Shown here: positions 1 to 9,242 of the stretch, piece after piece
How the letters are laid out: each line of letters opens with the position of its first letter
Position numbering within the stretch: the stretch's first letter is position 1
Assembly: GCF_026723865.1 (NCBI RefSeq)
Contig: NZ_CP113529.1
Coordinates: 1,426,001 to 1,490,000 of the forward strand
Source of the DNA: Mycobacterium sp. Aquia_216
Lineage (GTDB): Bacteria > Actinomycetota > Actinomycetes > Mycobacteriales > Mycobacteriaceae
DNA length: 64,000 nt
Reading direction: 5' to 3'
The notes under the pieces: model-generated
What the model was told of the DNA's origin: nothing
Seen by the model: the letters and a program-made list of their open reading frames with translations, nothing else
Database searches by the model: none
Program-made: the position numbers and the translations under genes

Positions 1-169
1 ACACCAGGCCCCACCAGCCGGCGAGCAGACAATGCAGCTGCGCCTTGCGGTATGCCTGCTCACACTGCTCGAGCGTGCCGGTGAAGGTGTAGCCGCGCTG
101 GAGCCAAATGACGACCGCGCCGGTGTGCTCGCGGAGCTTGACGGAGAAGCGGCGGTGCGGGTCGGTCAA
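1..169 (-). CDS. Rv3437-like membrane protein, N-terminal part (runs off the window)
   Basis: Reading the minus strand from a TTG at 169 gives an open frame to the window edge, about 56 residues, beginning LTDPHRRFSVKLREHTGAVV and ending in a hydrophobic LLAGWWGLV. A GAAAGG Shine-Dalgarno lies 6 bases upstream of the TTG, and an in-frame stop lies a little further upstream. The gene is divergent from glmS, as I recall for the small membrane protein Rv3437 next to glmS in M. tuberculosis. Function is unknown. The part visible here has one soluble stretch and the start of what may be a membrane segment. Confidence 0.6.
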   Translation of the reverse strand, partial: MTDPHRRFSVKLREHTGAVVIWLQRGYTFTGTLEQCEQAYRKAQLHCLLAGWWGLV

Positions 170-282
170 AACAGGCCTTTCGCGCAGGTGGGCGGCCCAA
201 CGATACCGTCAGGCCGACGAGCGTGACGCCGTTTCGGCACGCGGCCGGCGTCGCGGGGAGGGGCCCGGCCGCACGGCTGCAT

Positions 283-288
283 TATTCT
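283..288 (+). promoter_or_regulatory. Putative -10 element for leaderless glmS
   Basis: TATTCT ends 7 bases before the glmS ATG at 296, and no Shine-Dalgarno precedes the ATG. In mycobacteria a TANNNT-type -10 at this distance often marks a leaderless mRNA starting at the initiation codon. No convincing -35 is visible. This is inferred from spacing only. Confidence 0.35.
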
Positions 289-295
289 GGTCAGA

Positions 296-2161
296 ATGTG
301 CGGAATCGTCGGCTACGTCGGGCAGGGCCCTGCCTGCCAGGTCGTTATGGACGCACTTCGTCGCATGGAGTACCGCGGCTACGACTCGTCGGGCATCGCA
401 CTCGTCGACGGCACGGGCAGACTCATCGTTCGCCGTCGCGCCGGCCGCCTGGAAAACCTGGACCGGGCGGTGGCCGAAATGCCGGCGGAGGACCTCGGCG
501 GCACCACCGGTCTGGGCCACACCCGCTGGGCCACCCACGGTCGCCCCACTGATCGCAACGCCCATCCGCACCGCGACGCCGCCGGCAAAATCGCCGTCGT
601 CCACAACGGCATCATCGAGAACTTCGCGACCCTGCGTCGAGAGCTGGAAGCGGCCGGCGTCGAGTTTGCCAGTGATACCGACACCGAGGTCGCCGTGCAC
701 CTGGTCGCCCAGGCGTATCACCATGGCGAGACGGCCGGTGACTTCACCGAATCCGTGCTGTCCGTGCTGCGTCGGCTCGAGGGCCACTTCACTCTGGTGT
801 TCGCCAACGCCGACGAGCCCGGCACCATCGTGGCTGCCCGGCGGTCGACGCCGCTGGTGGTCGGCGTCGGCGACGGCGAGATGTTCGTCGGGTCCGACGT
901 CGCCGCCTTCATCCCGCACACCCGCAACGCCGTCGAACTCGGCCAGGACCAATGTGTGGTGCTCACCGCCGACGGCTACCGGATCACCGACTTCGACGGC
1001 AACGAGGACGTCGAATATCGCGAGTTCCACATTGATTGGGACCTGGCCGCCGCGGAGAAGGGTGGCTACGAGTACTTCATGCTCAAGGAGATCGCCGAGC
1101 AACCCGTTGCGGTAGCCGACACTCTGCTCGGCCATTTCGTGGACGGCCGCATCGTGCTCGACGAGCAACGGCTGTCCGATCAGGAACTGCGCGAGGTCGA
1201 CAAGGTATTCGTGGTCGCGTGCGGCACGGCGTATCACTCGGGGCTGTTGGCCAAATATGCGATCGAGCACTGGACGCGACTGCCGGTGGAAGTCGAGCTG
1301 GCCAGCGAATTCCGCTACAGAGACCCGGTTTTGGACCGCAGCACACTGGTGGTGGCCATATCGCAGTCCGGGGAAACCGCGGACACCCTGGAAGCGGTGC
1401 GGCACGCCAAGGCGCAGAAAGCCAAGGTGCTCGCGATCTGCAACACCAACGGTTCGCAGATCCCGCGCGAGTGCGATGCGGTGCTCTACACCCGCGCCGG
1501 GCCGGAAATCGGGGTGGCTTCGACGAAGACGTTCCTGGCCCAGATCACCGCTAACTACCTCGTCGGTCTGGCGCTGGCGCAGGCTCGCGGCACCAAGTAC
1601 CCCGACGAGGTCGAGCGCGAATACCGTGAGCTGGAAGCGATGCCGGCTTTGGTGTCGCGGGTGCTCGCGACGATCGAACCGGTTGTCGCCCTGGCTCATC
1701 GGTTCGCCCAATCCTCGACCGTGCTGTTCCTGGGGCGCCATGTGGGCTATCCGGTCGCGCTAGAGGGCGCGCTGAAACTCAAAGAGCTGGCCTACATGCA
1801 CGCCGAGGGATTCGCCGCCGGTGAGCTCAAGCACGGCCCGATCGCACTGATCGAAGACAACCTGCCGGTCATCGTCGTCATGCCGTCGCCCAAGGGTTCG
1901 GCTACGCTACACGCCAAGCTGATGTCCAACATTCGAGAAATTCAGACCCGCGGCGCGGTGACGATCGTTATCGCCGAAGAGGGTGATGACACCGTACGAC
2001 CCTACGCTGACCACTTGATCGAAATTCCTTCGGTATCAACCCTTTTGCAGCCGTTGCTGTCGACCATCCCGCTTCAGGTGTTCGCCGCGTCGGTTGCCCA
2101 GGCCCGAGGTTACGACGTTGACAAACCACGCAACCTGGCCAAATCGGTCACGGTGGAATAG
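296..2161 (+). CDS. glmS: Glutamine-fructose-6-phosphate aminotransferase (isomerising)
   Basis: GlmS makes glucosamine-6-phosphate from fructose-6-phosphate and glutamine, the first step towards UDP-GlcNAc for peptidoglycan and other wall polymers; it is cytosolic. The 621-residue protein has the usual family length. It starts MCGIVGYVG, giving the catalytic Cys of the class II (Ntn) glutaminase domain after Met removal. Residues about 1-230 are the glutaminase and about 290-600 hold two SIS sugar-isomerase domains. The C-terminus KPRNLAKSVTVE is the conserved GlmS tail. The start is fixed by the required Cys2. There is no Shine-Dalgarno, so translation may be leaderless. The next gene overlaps its 3' end in another frame. 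Confidence 0.97.
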   Translation: MCGIVGYVGQGPACQVVMDALRRMEYRGYDSSGIALVDGTGRLIVRRRAGRLENLDRAVAEMPAEDLGGTTGLGHTRWATHGRPTDRNAHPHRDAAGKIAVVHNGIIENFATLRRELEAAGVEFASDTDTEVAVHLVAQAYHHGETAGDFTESVLSVLRRLEGHFTLVFANADEPGTIVAARRSTPLVVGVGDGEMFVGSDVAAFIPHTRNAVELGQDQCVVLTADGYRITDFDGNEDVEYREFHIDWDLAAAEKGGYEYFMLKEIAEQPVAVADTLLGHFVDGRIVLDEQRLSDQELREVDKVFVVACGTAYHSGLLAKYAIEHWTRLPVEVELASEFRYRDPVLDRSTLVVAISQSGETADTLEAVRHAKAQKAKVLAICNTNGSQIPRECDAVLYTRAGPEIGVASTKTFLAQITANYLVGLALAQARGTKYPDEVEREYRELEAMPALVSRVLATIEPVVALAHRFAQSSTVLFLGRHVGYPVALEGALKLKELAYMHAEGFAAGELKHGPIALIEDNLPVIVVMPSPKGSATLHAKLMSNIREIQTRGAVTIVIAEEGDDTVRPYADHLIEIPSVSTLLQPLLSTIPLQVFAASVAQARGYDVDKPRNLAKSVTVE

Positions 2162-3032
2162 TCGACGCCTGAGGTTCGGCGTCGGCGGCATCGCACTCTT
2201 GGTCATCGCCTATATCGGCTCGATTCTGTTGTACGTCAACAGCGGTATGGGCCACCCCCACGTAGTGGTGCACGATCCGTCGGCGAGCGACGGAACCAGG
2301 ATGATCACCGATGTCGAAGAGATTCAATCGGACAACAGCGTCCTGGTTGCCAACATCAGCGTGCTGCCCGGACCCGGTCTGTTGGACCCGACTACCCACG
2401 CGCTCAAGGACGACCTGAACATCGTCGCCGCCTCCACGGTGACAGCCAGCAGGCAGACCTGGCCAAAAGGCACGTTGCCCAGCGTGTTTCGGGTGTCGCT
2501 GGTCCTGACCGGCGAAGTCGCGGATTGGCCGTTCGACGAATACCATTCGGGGCCCGTCGTCGCTCAGCTGTCGTCCGGTTCCGGGCACACACCGGTGCCC
2601 GCGACGGTGACCTTGGTCGACCGTCTGCTCGGCTGGAAGGTGGACGTGACTCGCGTCAACGAAGCCGACCCCACCGGCCCGTACCGGGTGGATCTGTACC
2701 GGTCGCCGAGCACCGTGGCATTCGGTGTCGCCGTCCTGTGTGTCCTCATCGGGCTCGCCGGGCTGGGGTTGTTCGTCGCCATCCAGACGGCGCGCGACCG
2801 GCGAAAGTTCCAACCGCCGATGACGACGTGGTACGCGGCGATGCTGTTCGCGGTGATGCCGCTGCGCAACGCGCTGCCCGACGCGCCTCCGTTCGGAAGC
2901 TGGATCGACGTCACGATCGTGCTGTGGGTGATCATCCTGTTGGGGATCGCGATGGGGCTCTACATCTCTTGTTGGTGGCGGCATCTGCGGCCCGAAGCCG
3001 ACGAGCTGCCCGCGCCCGTCACCGTCGAGTAG
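2118..3032 (+). CDS. DUF4436 family membrane protein, first copy (Rv3435c-like)
   Basis: About 304 residues of unknown function. A hydrophobic helix lies near the N-terminus (GGIALLVIAYIGSILLY). A long extracytoplasmic domain of about 180 residues follows. The C-terminal third has three hydrophobic segments ending near a CWWRH motif. This layout matches DUF4436 proteins such as Rv3435c. The start is uncertain. TTG 2118 has GAGG 8 bases upstream and overlaps glmS by 44 bases; TTG 2094 is open but has no ribosome site. The next gene is a clear paralogue, so this looks like a tandem duplication. Co-transcription with glmS is likely from the overlap. Confidence 0.8.
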   Translation: MTNHATWPNRSRWNSRRLRFGVGGIALLVIAYIGSILLYVNSGMGHPHVVVHDPSASDGTRMITDVEEIQSDNSVLVANISVLPGPGLLDPTTHALKDDLNIVAASTVTASRQTWPKGTLPSVFRVSLVLTGEVADWPFDEYHSGPVVAQLSSGSGHTPVPATVTLVDRLLGWKVDVTRVNEADPTGPYRVDLYRSPSTVAFGVAVLCVLIGLAGLGLFVAIQTARDRRKFQPPMTTWYAAMLFAVMPLRNALPDAPPFGSWIDVTIVLWVIILLGIAMGLYISCWWRHLRPEADELPAPVTVE

Positions 3033-3104
3033 CCCCGCGCGGCACGGCTTCTTACAATCCTGACTGCAGCGCATTCCAGGCAGCTCGTTGGGTGGGGAGG
3101 CATC

Positions 3105-3941
3105 GTGAGATGGGCCATCACCGGTGCCGTCGTTCTCGTTGGGGCGTATGCCATCACGATTGCGCTGTATGCCAGCACCGGTCTGGGCCGTCCTGACCGA
3201 ATCACCGATGTTCGCCCCACCGCCGACGGAACGACGGTGACCATCGATGTGGAAGAGCTGCATTCGGTGAAGGGCACAGTGGTGGCCAACCTCACCGTGA
3301 CACCCGGGAAAGGGTTGCTGGACCCGATAACTCACACCCTCAAAGACGACCTCAGCGTCGCGGTCGCCTCCGAAGTCACGACCAAGCAGAACTGGGCGAA
3401 GGGCATGGTGCCGGGCGTACTTCCCGTCGCGCTGGCAATTTATGGCGATCCTTCCGAATGGCCCTTCGACAGTTACCGTTCCGAGGAAATCATCGTCGAA
3501 CTGTTGCGCGGTCCCGCCCAACTGCCGGAACGGGTTCCGGTGACTTTCGTCGACCGTCTTCCCGGCTGGACCATTACCGTTCCGGTGGGCAACGCCACGG
3601 ATGCGCGATACCGATTGGAGTTCCAACGGTCGCCGAGCACCGCGGCGTTCGCTTCCGTGATGGTCGCTGCCATGATCGTGATCGCGGTGCTGGGTCTTTT
3701 CGTGGCATTTCAGACGGTACGCGACCGAGCAAGATTCAACTCGGTGATGATTCCCTGGTACGCCGCGATACTGTTCGCGGTGGTGCCCCTGCGAAACGCG
3801 CTCCCAGATTCACCACCCATCGGATTCTGGATCGACATCACGGTCGTGCTGTGGGTGATCGTCGTGCTGGTCGCCTCGATGGCGCTCTACATCTTCTGCT
3901 GGTGGCGCCACGAGAAGGAGCACGCGCACCAGCCGCACTAG
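3105..3941 (+). CDS. DUF4436 family membrane protein, second copy
   Basis: This 278-residue protein parallels the preceding one along its length: an N-terminal membrane helix (AVVLVGAYAITIALYAS), an extracytoplasmic domain with the shared GKGLLDP and LKDDL motifs, and a C-terminal block with RNALPD, WIDITVVLWVI and a CWWRH tail. It starts at GTG 3105 with a strong GGGGAGG four bases upstream. The gap after the first copy is 72 bases. Function is unknown. Because the two copies differ widely while keeping the same motifs, the duplication is probably old. Confidence 0.82.
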   Translation: MRWAITGAVVLVGAYAITIALYASTGLGRPDRITDVRPTADGTTVTIDVEELHSVKGTVVANLTVTPGKGLLDPITHTLKDDLSVAVASEVTTKQNWAKGMVPGVLPVALAIYGDPSEWPFDSYRSEEIIVELLRGPAQLPERVPVTFVDRLPGWTITVPVGNATDARYRLEFQRSPSTAAFASVMVAAMIVIAVLGLFVAFQTVRDRARFNSVMIPWYAAILFAVVPLRNALPDSPPIGFWIDITVVLWVIVVLVASMALYIFCWWRHEKEHAHQPH

Positions 3942-4044
3942 TTCCCGGCAGTTTCGCGTCGCGCGGGGTGGCGGCACCCTAGACGCGAACCCGAAAAGCC
4001 GGCATAAGTTTGCCGAACCCGCCAGCCATGCGAAGGTTGACGCC

Positions 4045-4758
4045 GTGGCGGATGTGTCGGTCGGGGTGCGACTACGGAGCTTGGCGCTCGCGGTCTGGCA
4101 TTTCGTCAGCGGCGCGCCGTTAACCTACGGCTGGCTATTCGCACTGCTGATCACGACGATCATCCAACACCAACTCCCGGGGCGGCAATTGCGCTCGGTG
4201 TTGCTGCACCGCTCCACCAACATTCACGAGCTGGGAACCGATCCGCTCAATGTGCTGTTTTCCAGCCTGCTGTGGCTCGACGGCAAAAGCCTGGAGCCCT
4301 ATCTGTTGCTCTTCACCCTGTTTCTCGCCCCGGCCGAACACTGGCTCGGTCAGCTGAATTGGCTCACCGTGGGATTGACCAGCCACATCCTTTCGACCTA
4401 TATCAGCGAAGGCATCCTGTACTACGCGATCCAGGAACACGACGCGTCGGAACGGCTGGTGCTCTCGCGCGATATCGGAGTCAGTTATTTCCTCGTCGGC
4501 ATCATGGCCGTGCTGACCTATCGCATCGCGCGGCCATGGCGCTGGCTGTATCTCGGCGTGCTGCTGATCATCTTCGGCTTTCCGCTGCTCACGATGACCC
4601 GCCACGGGCTGAACTTCACCGCGATAGGTCACTTCACCTCGATTCTGATCGGGCTCTGCTTTTATCCGATGGCCCGGGCGACACACGGCCGCCCATGGAG
4701 TCCGGCACGCGCCAGAGCCGCGTTCCGGCGATACCGTTCCCGCGGGGAGCCGCTGTGA
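4045..4758 (+). CDS. Rhomboid-like integral membrane protein (Rv3434c-like)
   Basis: This 237-residue protein has about six hydrophobic segments and a basic, Arg-rich C-terminus, matching the 237-residue length I recall for Rv3434c. DIGVSYFLVG resembles the catalytic-serine helix of rhomboid proteases. GHFTSILIG resembles the histidine helix. In the first motif the canonical GxSG is GVSY, so the last Gly is Tyr. It could be a protease with a variant active site or an inactive relative. The start is GTG 4045 with AAGG about 8 bases upstream. The following 75 bases to the next gene contain a possible promoter. Confidence 0.7.
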   Translation: MADVSVGVRLRSLALAVWHFVSGAPLTYGWLFALLITTIIQHQLPGRQLRSVLLHRSTNIHELGTDPLNVLFSSLLWLDGKSLEPYLLLFTLFLAPAEHWLGQLNWLTVGLTSHILSTYISEGILYYAIQEHDASERLVLSRDIGVSYFLVGIMAVLTYRIARPWRWLYLGVLLIIFGFPLLTMTRHGLNFTAIGHFTSILIGLCFYPMARATHGRPWSPARARAAFRRYRSRGEPL

Positions 4759-4821
4759 CGGCCGGCTGATTTGCTGTCGTGACCGCGATCTGCGTTTAAC
4801 GCCACGGTAATTGCGAGCCCA

Positions 4822-4827
4822 TAGCGT
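4822..4827 (+). promoter_or_regulatory. Putative -10 element of the ligase operon
   Basis: TAGCGT fits TANNNT and ends 6 bases before the ATG at 4834; there is no Shine-Dalgarno. This suggests a leaderless transcript for the three-gene operon that follows, independent of the upstream membrane genes. No clear -35 is seen. Confidence 0.3.
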
Positions 4828-4833
4828 GGCGGA

Positions 4834-7455
4834 ATGAGACGTGTGCCGCGGCGGACGCTCGGTGCCGAAGAGGAGTTCCACCTTGTCGACCTGAAGACAA
4901 GGCGACTCACGGCGCGCGCACCCGAGCTGCTGGCCGAGCTGACCGAGGACTACGTTGCCGAGCTGCAGCGGTGTGTGGTCGAGACAAATACCCAAGTGGT
5001 CGACTCGCTCGGTGGGCTACGCGAGCAACTCGTCCGCCAGCGCAAGGTCCTGGTCGAGGCCGCCACCGAATTGGGCATGGGGGTCGTTGCCGCCGGGGCG
5101 GTGCCGCTGGCGGTACCGGCCGAAATGCGGGTGACCAAGACGCCGCGCTACCGGCAAATGCTCGCTGATTATCAACTGCTGGCTCGAGAACAGCTGATCT
5201 GCGGCACACAGGTACACGTGGGTGTCGCCGATCGCGACGAAGCGGTCGAGATCGCCCACCGGGTGGCCGCCTACCTACCGACTCTGCTCGCTTTGTCGGC
5301 CAGCTCGCCTTTTGCGTCGGACGGGTCCGACACCGGCTACGCGAGCATGCGCACCCTGGTCTGGCAACGCTGGCCGACGACCGGGCCGGCCGCGCCGGTG
5401 CACTCGGCCGCAGAATACGACCAACTGGTCGCCGACCTGGTCGCCAGCGGGGTCATCTCCGACGTCGGGATGGTTTATTTCGATGTCCGACCGGCGAACT
5501 CCGTGCCTACCCTCGAACTGCGAGTGTGCGACAGCTGCCCGTCGGTGGACACCGTCGTGTTGATCGCCGGAATGTTCAGGGCTCTGGTCGACCGCGAGGC
5601 CGACGCCGTGCACGCGGGCACTCCGGCGACGGTCCTCTCCCCGGCACTGGCCAGGGCCGCGCTGTGGCGAGCTGCCCGGTCGGGGTTGGAGGGTCAGCTG
5701 GTCGACGTGCGAGGGCCGGCCAGCCGCCCCGCATCAGACGTCGTCGGCGAGCTGGTCGACGCGTTGCGCGCACAACTGGAACAAAGCGGCGATTGGGAAA
5801 CCGTCAGCGAGTTGAGTCGTCAAGCGTTGGTCGTGGGCAGCTCGTCTGCCCGGCAACGGCGGGCGCTGCGCCGTCGCGGGCGTCTCACCGATGTGGTCGA
5901 CCAGCTGATCGTCGAAACGGCCGCCCGCGGTCCGACGTTGATGATCGTCAGTGACGACCCGACGCTGCTGTACGGCTATCAGCCCGGCAACAAGCCGGCG
6001 GTCATAGTCCCAGATGAGCGGCTCGACGACGGCTACGACGAGGCTGTCGACGCCCAAGGCCGGCCGCGACAGCACTATCGGGCGATCCTCGAGGCCATCG
6101 CCGGGCTCGGGGCGGCGGCGCTGCGGTCCCGGGAATCGGACATCGAGCAGGAGCAGCGCGCCGACAACGTCACCTTCCGCGTTACCGGTCAAAGCCGTGC
6201 CCAACTCCTGCCGCTTGACCTGGTACCGCGCATGGTCGCCGCGGACGAGTGGGCGCGGCTGTCCGACGGCCTGGCTCAGCGGGCGCGCGCACTGGACGCG
6301 TTCCTCCGCGACATCTACTCGAAGCAGGCGATCGTGGGCGACGGCATCATCGGTCCGCAGGTCCTCGACCGGGCCCCCGGCTTCCGGTCGACGGGCCGCC
6401 CGGCAGGTAACACGGTGCGGGCGCACGTGAGCGGCACCGACATCGTGTGCGACCGCGCCGGCAATTGGATGGTGCTGGAAGACAATCTGCGGGTGCCGTC
6501 GGGCGTGGCATACGCGGTCGTCAGCCACCGGTTGCTGCGCAAGCACCTCCCCGAGCTGCAGCCGCCCGCAGCGATCGAGGACGCCGGCCAGGCTCCTGCG
6601 ATGCTGCTCGAAACCCTGCGCGCGGCCGCACCGGCGCACGCGTCCGACAACCCTGCCGTGGTGATCCTGTCCGCCGGCTGGACGGACTCCGCATGGTTCG
6701 AGCACACCTTTCTGGCTGAGGAAATGGGTACTTCGCTGGTGCAGCCGTCGGACCTGGCGGTGCGCGACGGAAAGCTGGTGCAGCACATCGGTTCCAGCAT
6801 CCGTCCTATCGACGTTGTCTATGCGCGGATGGACGAGGACATGCTGTTGTCGTCCACCGGACACGACGGTGCGCCACTGCGGCCGGGCCTGCTTGGTGCC
6901 ATCACCGACGGCAATCTCACCATCGCGAATGCACTGGCCAATGGAGTGGCCGACGACAAGGCGATCTACGCCTACGTCCCGGCCATGATCGAGTACTACC
7001 TGGGCGAGAAACCCAAGCTCGCCCAGGTGCCGACCTGGATCTGCGCTGAGCGCGAACAACGTGACTACGTATTAGCCAACCTCGGCGACCTGGTGGTGAA
7101 ACCGATCGACGGTTTGGGGGGCAGCGGGGTGCTGATCGGGCCCGAAGCCAGCGAGTCCGCACTGGAGGTGCGCCGACGAGAACTGGAGATCCAACCCGAG
7201 CGGTTCATCGCCCAAGAGACGATCAACCTGTCCACCCATCCCACCTTCGACGGCGACGGCCTATACCCTCATCACGTCGACCTGCGGGCGTTCGTCCATC
7301 TTCGGGCCGGCGGGAACGGTTCAGTGTCGACGCACGTGATGCCGGTGGCGTTGACGCGAGTAGCGAGCCGCGGATCGCGAATCGTCAACTCGTCGTCCGG
7401 CGGGGGCAGCAAGGACACCTGGATTCTCAGCGGACCACGGAACGGAAGCCGGTGA
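4834..7455 (+). CDS. Fusion of GCS2/YbdK carboxylate-amine ligase and circularly permuted ATP-grasp ligase
   Basis: An 873-residue protein with two ligase modules. Residues about 1-370 resemble GCS2 (glutamate-cysteine ligase 2, YbdK-like), with GAEEEF near the N-terminus, VETNTQVVDSL and TLELRVCDSCPS. Residues about 375-870 resemble the circularly permuted type 2 ATP-grasp family, with LLYGYQPGN, WMVLEDNLRVPSG, GDLVVKPIDGLGGSGVLIGP and HVDLRAF. Both families form amide or peptide bonds with ATP, so a two-step ligation of amino acids is inferred. The stop is one base from the next start, an amidotransferase of the AsnO type that acts in N-acetylglutaminylglutamine amide synthesis elsewhere. 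The acetyltransferase-ATP-grasp Ngg enzyme of that pathway is absent, and this fusion occupies its place. The substrate is unknown. Confidence 0.85.
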   Translation: MRRVPRRTLGAEEEFHLVDLKTRRLTARAPELLAELTEDYVAELQRCVVETNTQVVDSLGGLREQLVRQRKVLVEAATELGMGVVAAGAVPLAVPAEMRVTKTPRYRQMLADYQLLAREQLICGTQVHVGVADRDEAVEIAHRVAAYLPTLLALSASSPFASDGSDTGYASMRTLVWQRWPTTGPAAPVHSAAEYDQLVADLVASGVISDVGMVYFDVRPANSVPTLELRVCDSCPSVDTVVLIAGMFRALVDREADAVHAGTPATVLSPALARAALWRAARSGLEGQLVDVRGPASRPASDVVGELVDALRAQLEQSGDWETVSELSRQALVVGSSSARQRRALRRRGRLTDVVDQLIVETAARGPTLMIVSDDPTLLYGYQPGNKPAVIVPDERLDDGYDEAVDAQGRPRQHYRAILEAIAGLGAAALRSRESDIEQEQRADNVTFRVTGQSRAQLLPLDLVPRMVAADEWARLSDGLAQRARALDAFLRDIYSKQAIVGDGIIGPQVLDRAPGFRSTGRPAGNTVRAHVSGTDIVCDRAGNWMVLEDNLRVPSGVAYAVVSHRLLRKHLPELQPPAAIEDAGQAPAMLLETLRAAAPAHASDNPAVVILSAGWTDSAWFEHTFLAEEMGTSLVQPSDLAVRDGKLVQHIGSSIRPIDVVYARMDEDMLLSSTGHDGAPLRPGLLGAITDGNLTIANALANGVADDKAIYAYVPAMIEYYLGEKPKLAQVPTWICAEREQRDYVLANLGDLVVKPIDGLGGSGVLIGPEASESALEVRRRELEIQPERFIAQETINLSTHPTFDGDGLYPHHVDLRAFVHLRAGGNGSVSTHVMPVALTRVASRGSRIVNSSSGGGSKDTWILSGPRNGSR

Positions 7456-7456
7456 C

Positions 7457-9238
7457 ATGTGCGGTATCTGCGGTGAGATCCGCTGGGATGGGCACGCGGC
7501 GGACGTCGGGGCCGTCGCTCGAATGACCGGCGCGATGACATCGCGCGGACCGGACGCCGACGGGGTGGTTGCTCAGGGACCCGTGGCTCTCGGGCACCGG
7601 CGCCTGTCGATCATCGACTTGTCCGCCCGCGGCGCCCAGCCGATGGTTGACCCCGATCTCGGGTTGACGTTGGTGTTCAACGGCTGCATCTACAACTACC
7701 AGGATCTGCGCAAGCGACTGCAAGCCGACGGGTACCGATTCTTCTCCACCTCCGACAGCGAGGTCGTGATCAAGGCGTTCCACAAGTGGGGCGAGCGCTG
7801 CGTCGAGCAGTTCAAGGGGATGTTCGCATTTGCCATCGTCGACCGGGACTCCGGGGTGGTGACGCTGGCGCGCGACCGGCTCGGCATCAAGCCGCTCTAT
7901 ATCGCGTCGTCGCCCGGCCGGCTGCGGTTCGCATCCTCGGTGCGGGCGCTGCTCGACGCCGGCGGCGTGGATACCGAGTTGGACCGCGAAGCGCTACACC
8001 ACTACATGACTTTCCATTCCGTGGTGCCGGCACCGCTGACGATATTCCGCAATGTGCGCAAACTGCCGCCGGCAACCGTACGAGTGGTCCAACCCGACGG
8101 TTCCCACGCCGACACTGGCTACTGGACGCCAGATTTCGGCCGCGACCCGACCAAAGTGTCCTGGTCGGTTAGCGATTGGGAAGTCGCGTTGATGGACGCG
8201 CTGCGCGTGGCGGTAAAACGCCGGATGGTCGCCGACGTACCCGTTGGCGTGTTGCTGTCCGGTGGCATCGACTCCTCGATTGTCGTCGCGTTGCTGGCCG
8301 AGCAGGGACAGCACGGGCTGGCGACCTTCAGCATCGGATTCGACTCCTCCGACGGTGAGTCCGGAGACGAGTACTTCTATTCCGACCTGATCGCGAAGAA
8401 GTTTGACACCGACCACCACAAAATCCATATCGATGAATCGCGGCTGGTGCCCGCGGTGCCGAAATGCATTGCCGCGATGAGTGAACCAATGGTCAGCCAC
8501 GACTGCGTCGCCTTCTACCTGCTCGCGGAGCAAGTGAGCAAGTCGGTGAAAGTGGTGCAGTCCGGCCAGGGTGCCGACGAGATCCTGGCCGGCTACTCCT
8601 GGTACCCGCCGCTGGCCAACATCGCCCGCGACCAAACCACCGAGGCCTACGCCAAGGTGTTCTTTGATCGCAGCCACGACGATGTGCAGTCAATCTTCGC
8701 TCCCGAGTACGGGATTGCTGCCGACGTCAGTCGTGAGTTCGCGGCCGCCCACCATGCGGCGCCCGGGGCCGACTCCGCGGTGGATGCGGCACTGCGGCTC
8801 GACACCCAGGTCATGCTCGTCGACGATCCAGTCAAACGGGTCGACACGATGACCATGGCGTGGGGTCTGGAGGCCCGCGTACCTTTCCTCGATCATGACT
8901 TCATCGAATTGGCGGCGGCCTGCCCGCCCGAATTGAAGCTGGCCTCGGGTGGCAAGGGTGTGCTCAAGGACGCGTCGCGAGCGTTGCTACCCTCGGACGT
9001 AATCGACCGGACCAAGGGCCACTTCCTCGTGCCGGGCATCCGCTATTTGCGCGGTGAGGTGCTCGATATGGTTCGCGACGCGCTGACCAATGACGCTGCG
9101 CGCGCCCGCGGGCTGTATCGATCCGAGACCGTCAATGCGCTGCTGTCGGCACCGAACGAAACACGGACCACGCTGGGCTCCAACGCATTGTGGCAGTTGG
9201 CGGTGCTCGAAATGTGGCTGCAGAGCACGGAGGGTTGA
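7457..9238 (+). CDS. asnO: Asparagine-synthase-type amidotransferase (N-acetylglutaminylglutamine amidotransferase-like)
   Basis: A 593-residue class II glutamine amidotransferase. It begins MCGICGEIRW, so Cys2 is the glutaminase nucleophile, and residues about 1-200 are the Ntn domain. Residues about 240-570 are the asparagine-synthase ATP-pyrophosphatase domain, with SGGIDSS at 268-274. The reaction is transfer of glutamine ammonia to an activated carboxylate. The family member closest by eye is the AsnO enzyme that amidates N-acetylglutaminylglutamine, an osmolyte pathway. It lies 1 base after the ligase fusion and 4 bases before the S9 peptidase, so one operon is very likely. It is distinct from the housekeeping asnB. 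The exact acceptor is inferred, not shown. Confidence 0.88.
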   Translation: MCGICGEIRWDGHAADVGAVARMTGAMTSRGPDADGVVAQGPVALGHRRLSIIDLSARGAQPMVDPDLGLTLVFNGCIYNYQDLRKRLQADGYRFFSTSDSEVVIKAFHKWGERCVEQFKGMFAFAIVDRDSGVVTLARDRLGIKPLYIASSPGRLRFASSVRALLDAGGVDTELDREALHHYMTFHSVVPAPLTIFRNVRKLPPATVRVVQPDGSHADTGYWTPDFGRDPTKVSWSVSDWEVALMDALRVAVKRRMVADVPVGVLLSGGIDSSIVVALLAEQGQHGLATFSIGFDSSDGESGDEYFYSDLIAKKFDTDHHKIHIDESRLVPAVPKCIAAMSEPMVSHDCVAFYLLAEQVSKSVKVVQSGQGADEILAGYSWYPPLANIARDQTTEAYAKVFFDRSHDDVQSIFAPEYGIAADVSREFAAAHHAAPGADSAVDAALRLDTQVMLVDDPVKRVDTMTMAWGLEARVPFLDHDFIELAAACPPELKLASGGKGVLKDASRALLPSDVIDRTKGHFLVPGIRYLRGEVLDMVRDALTNDAARARGLYRSETVNALLSAPNETRTTLGSNALWQLAVLEMWLQSTEG

Positions 9239-9242
9239 GCCG

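Noticed and set aside
1..295. glmS-type ribozyme or riboswitch upstream of glmS
   Set aside because: The start codon follows a -10-like element by 7 bases and a divergent gene begins at 169, leaving no room for a leader; such ribozymes are also not known in mycobacteria.
209..1741. Long minus-strand frame opposite glmS
   Set aside because: It mirrors the glmS coding frame, has no recognisable domain and no ribosome site; it is a shadow of a GC-rich gene.
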